From: Crocodylus rhombifer
Taxonomy: Eukaryota; Chordata; Crocodylia; Crocodylidae
Length of the DNA stretch: 64,000 nt
Direction of reading: 5' to 3'
Assembly (NCBI GenBank): GCA_038503035.1
Contig: JAVSML010020440.1
Coordinates: 186,001 to 250,000, forward strand
The notes beneath the pieces were generated by a model, which did not search any database, was not told where the DNA came from, and saw nothing but the letters and a program-made list of their open reading frames with translations. Positions 23,246 to 34,375 of the stretch are shown one piece after another. The first letter of the stretch is position 1; every line of letters begins with the position of its first letter. The translations under genes were made by a program, and so were the position numbers.

Positions 23246-24348
23246 CCCTCCCCATTCTGTAAAGTTATGAAGATATTGAAATTTCTAAGAGATAGCACAT
23301 AAGAAGTAGGAGCATCATGTATCCTTTTGGTACTCCTTGGGACTGTAACTAAGCAGTAGGGCTATGCGAAATTTCACTGGCCGTTTTGTTTTGACACTTT
23401 CAACTCCTTTCAAGCTTGAAACAGCAAAATTTAAATGAAGCAAAGGCAGTCAAAACATTTAAAAAGTTTCAAAACATTTCAAGTTTCGAAGCTGAAGCTG
23501 GGCTTACCTGCAGGGAAACAAAATAAGGAGACGGAGGGGGAAGAGCGGGGCAGGACTGCTCTGACATTGACAGTGTCTGTCATCCTTCCCTGAGGTCCCT
23601 TCCAATCCCAGTGCTCTGGGGGAGGGATGGAAATACAGCATAAAAGACAGCATTGTTTGAACCGGCCTGGTTTCTACCTTGGGGTCAGTTACTGATCTAT
23701 CTTCCAGAAGCTCAGGAACATTAGACAACAAAGGCCACTACTACCATTGATTTGATTTCCTATTTGCTAGCCTAGCAAGTAAGATTCCACAATCTGTTTT
23801 GCTTTCTTTGTAGACCCTTTTATTTTATTATTATATTTATTGATTTATTTTTTTCAATTTCATAATTATATATGATATTATACTATAGAATTCATATAGC
23901 ATGGCACATACATTTATATATTTTATTTTCATATATTTATATCTTGCAGCGTATTAAAATATAGAATTTATATAGGAAAGCACATATACATTTATATATT
24001 TTTATAAAGACAAGACACTATGAAACAGATCATGAAGCATGGTGGAAAGGCAGCTGGTGAGCCTTCAGGGAGGGGTGGAAGAGTGGGTAGAGGGAAAGCT
24101 GTAAGTTCCCCCCTCCCAAACTGAGACACAGCCTCTTTCCTACAACCAGCAGGGGTGAGGCTTCTAGTTCTAGAGGCAGAAAGGAGAGGGGAGCAGTACC
24201 AGTGCCACTGCCTGTGTCTGAGTCTGCATCCCCTCCAAGAGCATCAGCCATAACCCCACCACTACAACCATCATGACAACAAGCAGCAGCACAAGCATGA
24301 TAGTCTCCTCCGCCCCCATTTCACTTCCCATGCTGATCAGGCCTGCAG

Positions 24349-25740
24349 GTGGTCTTGCACTTCACCTCGGACATCTGGAGCAGCCAGGGTGGTAATCACG
24401 CCTACCTCTCCCTCAAAGGGCACTGGTGTGACCAGTCAGGCCATTGGTGGGCTTTCCTTCAAGCCAAGGTGATGGATGCATTCCACATGGCAACAGAGAT
24501 CATTGGGCAGGGTGAGCTCACCTGCAGGTTCATGGTCACTGACAATGGGGCCAATATGGTTAAGGCAGTCTGTGATGCCAACTTCGTTGGCATCCACCGT
24601 GTAGAACACAAGTTCCACTTCATAGTCAGGGATGCCTTGGAGGGGGACAGGGCTGCCGGTAACAGTGCCAGCACCACCAGCAAGCTCATTTCCAAATGCA
24701 GGAAGGTGACAGGCTACTTCCACCAGAGCATCAAGGGGGGAAGATGCTGCAGGACAAACAAGCAAAGTTAAACATCCCACAGCACAAAATCATGCAGGAT
24801 ATGGAGACTCAGTGGAATTCCATATACCTGATGCTCAAGAATCTGGTGGAGCAACAGAAGGCCATCCATGAGATTATGTTGCTTGGGGAGATTGGGATCA
24901 GTGGCCCTCTTAACAGAGCTGAGTGAGATACCATCTCCCAGATCTTGGTGCTCCTCAAGCCCTTTCTCAAGGCTACCAAGACCTTCAGCGCTGGTGATGC
25001 TCTCCTTAGCCAAGTGATCTCTGTAGTGAGGGAACTTCAGAGCCAAATGGAGAGCTTCCAGGGGAACAAAGTTCCTGGCTAGGGCAAGCCACTGTCACCA
25101 GATGTCCAAGCACTGGTGAGGCAGCTGAAGGAGGTCATCAGGAAATGGCTTGATCCCTTGCAGTCTAGTACAGTCCACGTGCTGGCTGCCATGTGTGATC
25201 TGAGGGTGAAGGGCAGCATATGCAGCAGCAAAAAGCCTGAATCACTGGATGGAGGTCCTGGTGAAGAGAGGGAGGCAGAATGGCAGAGTCTGGGGGAGGT
25301 GGAAGAGGGGGATCCACTGTCCCATGCTAGCATCTGATCCACCAGCCATTCTTCTCCTCCACCACAGGTGCTGCCAATGTGGGCCAAGGGAATGACTTCC
25401 AAGGTTGGGTCCAGAGGAACCAGGCCCCACCATCAGGCAGCTAGCAGTAAGGCCTTGGTGGCTGCCGATCTCGCCAAGGACATGGAGCCACTGCTGTGTG
25501 ATCCCTTGGCCTACTGAGCAAGCCACATCCAGATGTGGCCAGATATGGCCACAGTTGCCCAGGAACACCTGTCCTGTCCATTGATCAGTGTTCCAAGCAA
25601 GAGGGTATTCAACATTGCAGGGGATATAGTGACACCCCACCATACCTGCTTGGATCCTGGTTTGGTGGAGCAGCTGGTGTTCCTCAAGGTGAACCTCCCA
25701 CTGCTGGGGTTCACCAACTTCCAGGTACGGATGGAGTGAA
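24349..25740 (+). pseudogene. hAT transposase, ZBED-like, degenerate
   Basis: The catalytic core begins FTSDIWSSQGGNHAYLSLKG (24349-24771), which is the hAT RNase H-fold start with its first catalytic aspartate. MVTDNGANMVKA follows with the second aspartate. 24696-24926 holds the QDMETQWNSIYLMLKNL stretch. 25116-25337 continues the helical insertion domain. 25533-25739 is the C-terminal dimerisation domain: VPSKRVFNIAGDIVT then LVEQLVFLKVNLPLLGF. At least three frame changes and several stops, including a TGA near 24926, make it inactive. A BED zinc finger should lie upstream, between 23.4 and 24.3 kb, but is not readable. It lies in the sense direction inside the element 23357-27460. Confidence 0.85.
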
Positions 25741-26355
25741 TGCCACCCTCCTCATTCCAACCACACCTATTTTCTTTTTTCATTTAAAAACAAAAATTTA
25801 ATGCCCCACTCTCAGAGCTGGAGGAGGCACTCACTGCATCACCAGCCAGCAAGAAAAGAACATGCCCCTGCTGAGGTTCCATGCCAGGATGAACTTGGAG
25901 CATGGGCTGGAACTATGGGGAAGAAGGCAGCCCCAGGTCCTGGGCATGACCACTAAAACTGCACTCTGCCAGAGTTGGGAGGCCTGGTGGAACTGGTGAT
26001 GGCTTGGCAGCCCCCTGGGAAAGCCCAGACCCATCACGTCTTTGACAGGCCTGAGGCTTGCTGGTTGCAGTGGAGTTGTGAGGCTCCAAGTAAGCTCAGC
26101 TTAGCTGCCTATGATGCCAGCTTTCCGGTTGAAAAACCCTTCATCAGGCTGAGGAAGCACATGCAGTTGGTGTGTGTGCTGTTCCTGGATGGAAGGAATA
26201 GTAAAGAAGCCAAAGGTTGACATGCAAGGCAGGCAAGAAAGACAACCAGTGAAAATGGAAGTGAAGGCATCAGGGAGTAAGGGAGAGGCTGGGGAGGGGG
26301 AGCAGGGGAAGGGGGATGTATCAGCACAGGTAAAAGTGCAGAGGTACCTGGGGAG

Positions 26356-26792
26356 TTAGATGTCCAGCAGGTTGTAGTGTGTCAGAATTCCAATGTCTAT
26401 ACTGAGTCCATGAGTTTCTGTACCTAGGAGGTTGATGAAGTGCAGTTCATAGGCTTGTCTGTGAAAAGTGGTTTGTAAATTCCCTTTGAGGATCAGGCCT
26501 GAGAGATTGGAGACAGGTGGTGTTATGTTGTTGTCTTTGATAGATTTTTGGTGTGTGCTCATTCTGGTGCACAGTTGTTGCTTAATGTCTCCATGCATTT
26601 TCCATCAGGGCACTTGGTGTCCTGGTAAAGATATGTATTGATTTTTGAAGATATTTCGATATATTGTTGGCAGGTTTTGTGTGTCTTGTTATAGTATGGC
26701 CTGGATCCATTCAGTGTGTTTTGGGCTGTCGGAAGTTGGCTTCTAGTGATGAGGTTAGTGAGGTTCAGTGCTTGTTTGAATTTACAAACCAC
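26356..26792 (-). other. Unrecognised minus-strand ORF remnants inside the hAT element
   Basis: Two overlapping minus-strand frames (26598-26356, 80 residues, and 26792-26559, 77 residues) read like one decayed protein. One holds FHRQAYELHFINLLGTETHG, the other QDTKCPDGKCMETLSNN. The transposase ends near 25740 on the opposite strand, so this block is probably a separate insertion. I do not recognise the family. A retroelement C-terminus or a non-coding repeat that is open by chance are both possible. Confidence 0.35.
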
Positions 26793-26947
26793 TGAGATGC
26801 TGCTGGTGCTACTATGATGCTGCTCACTAAGTTATTATTTTGCCTGTTGTCATTTAAAGTAGTGGGCCAAGATGAGGCTGTAGGGGAGGAGGAGGCCTAA
26901 TTGAGGCACACTACCATGTTGTGTAGACGCCCCAGTGCCAGTGAGGG

Positions 26948-27237
26948 CACACCTTAACACACGCACAGTCACACATCATGAGTTTTGCTTGTCAGCAGCA
27001 TGAGGTACAGTTTCCCAGAAACTCCTGTACCTATCTTCCTGAAAGCTGTCAGGCTTCATAGCCTCAGAAGGGGCTAGCATGCCTGCAGTTTTCACCCCAC
27101 TGTGCCTTAACATACACACGTGACATGAGTTTTGCTTTCAAGATTTGAGGTGCAGTTTCCCAGAAACCCCTGCATCTATCTCCTTGAAGCTTGGCAGACT
27201 TCATGATCTCAAAAGGGGCTACCATTTCTTCAAGTTT
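26948..27237. repeat. Imperfect tandem duplication in the hAT 3' region
   Basis: Two copies with a period of about 155 bp share ccttaaca, catgagttttgctt, cagtttcccagaaac and ggggcta in the same order (26948-27095 and 27103-27237). The second copy is slightly shortened. Confidence 0.7.
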
Positions 27238-27468
27238 CAGCTGAATCAGGCAATAAATGACAAAGTTATAGGCAGTTTCATGCTTCCCCATTATAGCCTA
27301 TGGGTGAAATGTTGAAACAGAGTCAAAACAGCAAAACAGTTTTGACGAAATGAAACGGAACAGCGGTTTCAAAATGAAACAAAATTCGAAGCAAAACACT
27401 GTCCTGTCAAAACGGTGAAGTGGAAGTCAAAATGAAACAGTGCTGTTTTGCACAGCCCTACTAAGCTG

Positions 27469-28019
27469 CGTAAACATGCCTTAGGTCAAGCTTGTGGATT
27501 CCACTCAGGCTCACAGGCACTTAAAACTTAGGCATGGCCTCACTCAATGATGCCAAGCCTGATCCTGTTTTAATGTATTTTTAAGATAGAATTTCAGATG
27601 TCAGTGTAAATCCCATGAAAATTACATATGCATAACTATACATTTAGGGCTTAATCCTCCTTTAAGATTCAACATTGTTTTGGCAATTGAAAGGGATCTT
27701 AATATACATGTAGAATTATGCCCATTGAGGGACATTTGTTTGTGTTGCATAAGATGTAGAAATTCAAGGCAACACTATTAAGCTTTCTGCCTAATGTTAG
27801 ACACTTTGCTCTCTATCAATTTAACTAAACAAAAACTGCTTAATTTTCAGTTGCTGGAGGCTCCAATACTTTAGATGGGGTTTTCTTTTTCACCCAGTCC
27901 TACAAGCACTCCATATGATGCTATTGCGAATTAAGCACTTGGTGATTTGCTGCTCTCTTGGTTCAGTTATCATAAATGTACATGCATATCATGAACACCC
28001 ACCAGCTCAGGTTACACTG
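27469..28019. other. No gene seen
   Basis: AT-rich unique sequence between the hAT right flank and the inverted-repeat cluster. Confidence 0.35.
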
Positions 28020-28248
28020 CTTGGCACTGGTTGATATTCTATGCACAGAGCCCAAGGATGAACATATATATTGATCCTGGGTTATCCTCACCAGCCAATA
28101 CCTTTGGACCCACAAATAAGACATTCATGAAAGACAATCATGTACAACTATGAGGGATTGCTATAGATAGATAGATATGGATGAATATATATATATATAT
28201 ATGTTCATTCTTGGTCTCTGTGCATAGACTATCAACCAGAGTGCCAAG
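28020..28248. repeat. 51-bp inverted repeat flanking an RTE tail
   Basis: Arm 28020-28070 (cttggcactggttgat...) and arm 28198-28248, read on the opposite strand, match closely over about 51 bp with a 2-bp CT indel. A third partial copy in the left-arm orientation lies at 28372-28397. The arms enclose the RTE tail at 28071-28166 and a TAGATA/AT-rich tract. Confidence 0.75.
28071..28166 (+). mobile_element. RTE LINE 3'-end fragment
   Basis: This 96-bp block is a near match, in opposite orientation, to 28434-28529. That sequence is recognisable as the end of an RTE ORF and its 3' tail (…tgagggattgct). Only the tail is present. Confidence 0.65.
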
Positions 28249-28365
28249 CATACATATATCATACATATATATATATAGTATGAAGATATATATCATACAT
28301 ATATATATATATATATATATATTCATACATATATATGTATGATGTATATATATATGTATGATGTA
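28170..28365. repeat. AT-rich microsatellite tracts
   Basis: Runs of tagatagata, (AT)n and catacatatat/tatgtatgatgtat units fill the gap between the inverted copies. The sequence is self-complementary and could form a cruciform. Confidence 0.85.
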
Positions 28366-28433
28366 TGTATCCTTGGCACTCTGGTTGATATTCTATCACT
28401 CTGGTTGATTCACTCTGGAAGTTTTATATATAT

Positions 28434-28690
28434 CTTCAGCAATCCCTCACAGTCAAGCATGAGGGTCTTCCATGAATGTTTTATCTGTGGATCCAAAGAT
28501 ATTAGCTGATGAGGCCAACCCAAGATCAACAGACATTGTTGCAGCTCAGGCATGTGTTTCCAGGCAGGGTGGGTGGCTCCAGACTCTTTTATTCTATTCT
28601 CAACATAGTGTTTCTGCTGCTCCCGCTTTTCTATCTCCTGTTTTTGTTGTGAGGTTTGAAAGTAATGAGATCCTTGCAGCAAGGCTTTAA
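28434..28690 (-). pseudogene. RTE LINE C-terminal tail
   Basis: On the minus strand one frame reads CLSCNNVC, a stop, then SWVGLISYLRSTDKTF. This is the C-terminal C-x2-C/GLxSH finger-like motif of RTE elements. The shifted frame 28682-28410 is open for 90 residues. The upstream part is lysine/glutamine-rich (QQKQEIEKREQQ). No RT domain remains. The inverted relation to 28071-28166 suggests two opposite insertions or an inverted duplication. Confidence 0.65.
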
Positions 28691-30802
28691 GATTATGTAT
28701 TCCTAAGGTTTAAAACCCCATCACTGCTCCAAAGCAAAACTGAAAAGTCATTGTTCACATAAGTGTGATCACCAAGGGGGGAGCCTTGATTCAGAAGCCC
28801 CCAGAATATTATTTGTTTGGGACTTTGCCCCCAAAATGAAGAATAACTTAAGTATTAGGTATTCTTAATTTGTTAGAGCTTATGAGAAATGAGTTAAATT
28901 GGCAACTGTAAAGAGGACAGGGCTGTATCATAGCCTAGTAAAAGCCCTAATAAAAGTTTTAAACTAGTTCACACATCTGCAGTCTGATGGGGGTATTACA
29001 TAATATGTGCCATTGCTGCCGGAATCTCTCCCCACTCCACCAGTTGCTTGCCGCAGGGAAAGAAGTGTTGGTATGATGTCCCCTTGGCAGTTTTACAGCC
29101 TACTCTAAGAACCACCACCATCTTCAGACAAATCTCAAGAGGATTTATTAAAGGAATAAGGGTAATTCTCTCAAGTGCCTATAATTCTCACTTTCCAAGA
29201 TTCTTTGAAAGCATTACAGTACAGCCTGCCTTCCAGTCCACAGATTCCTTCACAGGCAGATAAAAAATCCACATCTGGTATTTTTAATGCCCGGGGTAAA
29301 AATAACCAACCTGGCCCTGTGAGTCCCACCAGTGTTTTAAAATTTTTGCTCCTTCAAGTTCAATGATTGCATAATTCCACCATGGGTTCCACAGCTAACA
29401 GCCTAACATTAGTTTCCAAGCTTTGCAAATAAGAGGCTGGAAGTTGAGGGTTGTGTGCAAATCCAAAAGCTTAGGACACTTCAATACCACCTGTATTGGG
29501 TTCAAAGTTAAAATAAGCACAGTCTTTACCACCTTAAGGCATTCCTAATGAGAGCCAGCCTGTGCTTAATGCATGCATTTGTGATGTCATATTGTGCATT
29601 CACACTGAACTAGATTCAGTTTAGTAAAATCTTACATTTCTTTAGAATGCCTAAACTTTGCCTACCTGAGGGCCATATGGCAATTTACCAAGTGTCAAAA
29701 GGCCAAAAGCAAGCATACTAATTATATAATCTAAATGGATTTGTACACTTGGGGTACATGTAGATATTATATTTAGATAAACCTAGGGATGGGTCAGTCT
29801 AAGAACCAAACTGTACCTATGTTTGAAGAATTTAGATTGGATGTAAAAAATGGCTGACCCAATCTAACTATTTTTAGCCCTCAGACTCACCCACCTCCAC
29901 CCCCACCCACTGGACAGACCACCCCATGCTAGACTTACCTGTCCCCATCCCTCTGGACCCATCAGCTTCACCCATTCCCACCAATACTCCCAACCCAACC
30001 TGCCAACCCCCAGGCCTGTGGACCTGCTAGCCCTCCTGATCCTGCCTGCCCATCTTCTCACCCCAACTTAGATTGTATTTCTGGCACAGTTCCATGTAAT
30101 CAATGGCACAGACTGTAACAATCATCACTACACAGGACACATGTCCCACCATACAGTGCTGTATCTCAAACCATGTCACACTGTTTGTGCTTTCCATCAG
30201 ATCCACTTTCAGTGTGGCTAGAAGTTACTCAGTATAGCTTTCCAAATGCCCCTCTATTACTATGCTTTCAATAGATTAGTGGCAACATGGATACATTTTA
30301 CAGAGATACAATCCATCCTCCTTTTTTGTGTTTCATCTACCCAATCAGATGCATTTCAGCAGTGTGCCCAAGAGGATTTTCAGTATCTAGTAAGGCCTCA
30401 CCATTAAAATGTCTGTGATTTCCCTGTCTCTGAGGGAGCCCACATCCCTTGTTTATTTTCAAAGATGGCCTGAAATTTATAAGGTCAGATATGACAAGCC
30501 CACATCTCCTATCCATTGCCCATCAGACATATTGTGTGCCTTTGAAACAGCATACTCCTGATAAAACATGCACTACATTAAAAAACTAATATAACTTATC
30601 TCAACCATGCAGTTCGTCCAATAAAAGATATCACCCACAAAGATCCTTTGTATCAACATACTTGGCACTGTTCTCATAGGCAAAGTATATATTTATTTGT
30701 TTCCTAATTGGGTTATGGATTGCTCATTTCTGCTCTGAGCTAGCGCATACAATGCAGGCTTTCATCATAGAATGAGGGGGAAAATAAATGTAAGTGTGAA
30801 AT
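28691..30802. other. No gene seen
   Basis: Mostly AT-rich unique DNA. A strongly C/pyrimidine-rich tract (about 29875-30065) gives a spurious tryptophan/glycine-rich minus-strand frame. Nothing else recognised. Confidence 0.35.
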
Positions 30803-31065
30803 CCATAGTTTCATAGTTTCTAGGGTCAGAAGGGACCTTAGTAGATCATCTAGTCTGACCCCCTGCCATGGCAGGAAAGAGTACTGGGGTCAAACGACCC
30901 CAGCAAGGTGTACATCTAGCCTCCTCTTAAAGACCCCCAGGGTAGGAGCCAGCACCACTTCTCTTGGAAGTTGGTTCCAGATCCTAGCCGCCCTGACCGT
31001 GAAGTAGTGCCTCCTGATAGCTAACCTAAATCTACCCTCTACCAGCTTGTGACCGTTATTCCTGG

Positions 31066-33060
31066 TCACTCCTGGCAGTGCACGGGGGAACCGGGACCCC
31101 CCAGTGCCTGTTGGTCCCCCCTGACTAGTTTGTAACAGGCCACTAGATCCCCCCTCAGCCTTCTCTTCTGGAGGCTGAACAGGTTCAGGTCCTGTAGCCT
31201 CTCCTTATAGGGCCTGCCCTTCTGCCCCCGATCATGCGAGTGCCCTCCTCTGAACCCTCTCCATGCTGTCCACATCTCTCTTGAAGTGCAGTGCCCAGAA
31301 CTGGATGCAGTACTCCAGCTGCGGCCTGACCAGTGCTGCATAGAGGGGGAGGATCACCTCCTTGGACCTGCTTGAGATGCATCTGTGGATGAACGACAAG
31401 GTGCAGTGGGCCTTCCTGACTGCATGCGCACACTGCTGGCCCATGTTCATCTTGGAGTCAATGATGACTCCAAGATCCTTTTCCACCTCTGTACTGACAA
31501 GAAGGGAGTTCCCCAACCTGTAGGTACGGTGCCGGTTGTTCTTCCGCAGGTGCGTCACTTTGCACTTGTTGGTGTTGAAACCCATCCTATTCTTATCTGC
31601 TCACCCTTGTAACCTGTCTAGGTCCGATTGTAGCCTATTCCTCCCTTCTAGCGTGCCCACATCCCCCCACATCTTAGTGTCATCAGAAAATTTGAACAGG
31701 GTGCTTTTTACCCCCTCGTCCAAGTCATTGATGAAAATGTTGAACAGTGCGGGCCCGAGGACCGAGCCCTGCGGAACCCCACTGCCCACATCCCTCCAGG
31801 TCAAAAATGACCCATCCACCACCACTCTCTGGGTGCAGGCCTCCAGCCAGTTGGTGACCCAATGACTGTGTGGGTGTCGACACCATAGTCCCCCAGTTTC
31901 TTAATGAGAATGGGGTGAGAGACAGTGTCGAAGGCCTTCTGAAAATCCAGGAAGACTATGTCCACTGCTACCCCTGCATCTAAGGATTTGGTGATCTGAT
32001 CATAGAAGACCGCCAGGTTGGTCTAACAGGACCTGCCGCTAATGAACCTGTGTTGGTTGCCCCTAAGCATGATCTCCCCTGCTGGCCCCTTGTGGATATG
32101 TGCCAGAAAAATTTTCTCAAAAAGCTTGCCCAGGATTGAGGTAAGACTAACTGTCCTGTCGTTTCCCGGGTCCTCCTTCTTGCCCTTTTTGAAGATGGGA
32201 ACCACGTTGGCCCTCTTCCAGTCCTCTGGCACCACACCAGAGCACCACGAGTGCTCGTAAAGCCGTGCCAGGGGTCCTGCAATGACCTCAGCCAATTCCT
32301 TTAGTACTCTAGGGTGGAGATCGTCTGGACCGCCTGACTTGAATACATCCAGTCCCTCCAGAAGTTCCCTAACTAGTTCCTCACTAACCCTTGGCCTAGG
32401 TGCGCCTTCCCTCGGGCCTGAGGGGGGCCTAGCGGTAGGGTGATTGTTCTGGTCCCTGCTTAGGAAAATGGAGGCAAAGAAATCATTAAATATGTTGGCT
32501 TTGTCATCTGGTGTGATGACAAAATTTCCTAAAGTATCTTGCAGGGGGCCCACATTACCTGGAAACATTTTTTTACCCCCTATGTATTTAAAGAAGGACT
32601 TCTTATTGTCCTTAATCTGGGAAGCTATTCCCAATTCCATCTCTGCCTTGGCCTTCCTGACTGCCCCCCTACATCCCTGAGCAACTGCAGTATAGTCATC
32701 CCTGGTGATGGCCCCTCCTTTCCATTGGGTGTACGCCTCCCTTTTAGCTAGGAGACATTCCCGGATGCTTTTGGTGAGCCATGGGGGCTTGTGTGCCCTC
32801 CTGCACCCTTTGATCTGCATTGGAATTATCTCCCTTTGGGCTTGGAGGATCGTCTCCTTAAGGAGCGACCACTCTTCTTGGACACCTGGCTGCTCTCCCC
32901 TCCGGGACCTCAGCGCTTCCCTGACTATTCTCCTTAGCTCATTGAAGTTTGCCCTCCTGAAATCTAGGGCCGCTGCCTTACTGCAGGCCTTTGCCACCTG
33001 CACTGGATGGTGAATTCCAGCAGGCGATGATCGCTGTCGCCCAGGTGGTCGAGCACCCAC
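31066..33060 (-). pseudogene. CR1 reverse transcriptase, frameshifted
   Basis: 33060-32023 is a 345-residue open frame covering the linker (PPWLTKSIRECLLAKREAY) and the RT N-terminus (GPDDLHPRVLKELAE, VVPIFKKGKKEDP). Motif A (FLDFQKAFDTVSH) lies around 31925-31955 in another frame. 31825-31601 holds [13 protein letters not shown] (motif B) and FSDDTKMWG (motif C, the alanine of FADD replaced by serine but both aspartates kept). 31585-31232 and 31341-31066 hold the C-terminal CR1 region (LEYCIQFWA, then [19 protein letters not shown]). Frame breaks at about 32000, 31590 and 31235 disable it. Confidence 0.88.
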
Positions 33061-33689
33061 AGCCCCCTCACCGGGTCATCTCCCATGGCCAGCACCAGGT
33101 CCAACAAGGTGTCTCCCCTGATGGGGCTGTGCACCTCCTGGGTTAGATGGAGGTCCTGCACTCTGGCTAAGAACCTACATGAGCGGTCAGATCTGGCTGA
33201 CTTGTCTTCCCAGCAGATGTCCGGGAAGTTCAGGTCCCCCATGACTACCACATCCTTAGACTTCACTATCTCCGTGAGCTGACCTAAGAATTCCTGGTCA
33301 AGCTCTTCCCCTTAGTTGGCAGGTCTGTAGTAGACCCCCACTGTTAAGTCTCATTCCCCTCGACTGCCTTGTATTCTAACCCAAAGCACTTCAGAGTGCC
33401 CTTCCTCTGATTCTTTGTTAATTGATGAGGATGGGTATTCCTCCTTAATGTAGAGTGCTACGCCCCCACCTTTCCTTCCTATCCTGTCCCTCCTGTACAG
33501 CTTATAGCCCTTGACATTAACCGCCCAGTCATGCGTTGAGTCCCACCACGTTTCAGTGATCCCCACTATGTCCGGGTTGGTGTCAGCTAGCAGGAGGGTG
33601 AGTTCCTCCTGCTTGTTTCCCATACTATATGCGTTTGTGTAGAGACATTTGAGTCCTCCTGTGGATGTGTATACTGGCCCCCTAATCAC
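32964..33689 (-). pseudogene. CR1 apurinic-type endonuclease domain, split by frameshift
   Basis: 33689-33351 encodes the N-terminal half with PDIVGITETWWD (the E-T-W catalytic block) and GGGVALYIKEE. 33266-32964 encodes the C-terminal half with VVVMGDLNFPDI (GDLN block) and HLGDSDHRLLEF (the S-D-H catalytic block). All the motif residues of the nicking endonuclease used in target-primed reverse transcription can be read. A stop near 33345 and a frame change of about 85 bases separate the halves, so no intact enzyme can be made. Confidence 0.85.
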
Positions 33690-33818
33690 AGCATTGCCCT
33701 GGCCCCTGTCGCTTACCTGTTTTGCTCGTCAGTCTAGGCTGGGCTGTACTTGTGGGTGTTGCTTGGTCTGGCAGTCCGATGAGTCCTCCACCCTCATCTT
33801 CCCCTTCCCCCAACGAGC

Positions 33819-34313
33819 CTAGTTTAAAGCCCGCCAGAGGAGGTCCACCAACCTAGAAAAAAACACACGCTTACCTTTAGGGGAAAGGTGGAGCCCAAGC
33901 ATGTCTCTCATCGTGATGTGCCGGTCATGGTTGAGGAAGCCAAAGCCCACCTTGAGACACCATTCCCGAAGCCACCAGCTGGTCTCCGCGATGCACGTTT
34001 CCTGCCATCTTCCACGTCCACTCACTGGTAGGATAGAAGAGAAAACCACCTGTGCGCCTATCTCCTTTAGCACACACCCCAGAGTGTGATAGTCCTCCAT
34101 CAGGCGATCAGGGCTTCTCCTGGACGCATCCTTAGTACCCACATGGACTAGGACCATCAGGTAGTAATCGGTGGGCTGAATCATAGTTTGGATCATCCCC
34201 TTCACGTCCTGAATCTTTGCTCCAGGTAGGCAGTAGACCTTGCGTGTCAAGGAGTCCTGGTGACAGATGGGGCCCTCTGTACCTCTCAGGATGGAGTTGC
34301 TTATGATGATCAC
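33819..34313 (-). pseudogene. CR1 ORF1 C-terminal SGNH-esterase-like domain
   Basis: A 164-residue frame with SGNH-hydrolase blocks. ISNSILRGTE (residues 4-13) replaces the usual GDS serine block, keeping the serine but with Asp changed to Asn. LVHVGTKDA (56-64) is the GxND block with Asn changed to Lys. GLHLSPKGK (144-152) is the final block with the catalytic histidine. CR1 and related LINEs of vertebrates are known to carry such an esterase in ORF1. The altered block residues suggest the copy is inactive. The N-terminal part of ORF1 is missing. Confidence 0.75.
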
Positions 34314-34375
34314 GCGACACTTTCTCCTCCTGGCTTGCTTATCTCCTTGGCCTGCTCGGGACGTGGAGACGTTCT

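Larger units (their letters stand above)
23357..27460 (+). mobile_element. Nearly complete hAT DNA transposon
   Basis: Both ends are visible: left TAGGGCTATGCGAAA and right (minus strand) TAGGGCTGTGCAAAA, 13 of 15 matching. The flanking octamers are ctaagcag (23349-23356) and ctaagctg (27461-27468), a 7 of 8 match and a good hAT target duplication. Subterminal regions at 23370-23480 and 27300-27440 are rich in tgaaac and gttttg words, as in Ac-like hAT elements. The 4.1-kb interior holds a decayed transposase (about 24030-25740), an unrecognised block (26356-26792) and a local duplication (26948-27237). Confidence 0.85.
30803..34375 (-). mobile_element. Long CR1 LINE retaining ORF1 esterase, EN and RT
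   Basis: The 3' end (tagtttcatagtttctaggg on the plus strand) is at 30803 and the element runs on the minus strand for about 3.57 kb. The order of domains, from high to low coordinate, is ORF1 esterase (34313-33819), endonuclease (33689-32964), linker and reverse transcriptase (33060-31600), then thumb and C-terminal region (31585-31066). It is truncated only within ORF1. It is the most complete CR1 here but carries several frameshifts. Its lineage ([21 protein letters not shown]) differs from the copies at 20361 and 61629 (YLDFKKAFD, RSGLAKF). Confidence 0.9.
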
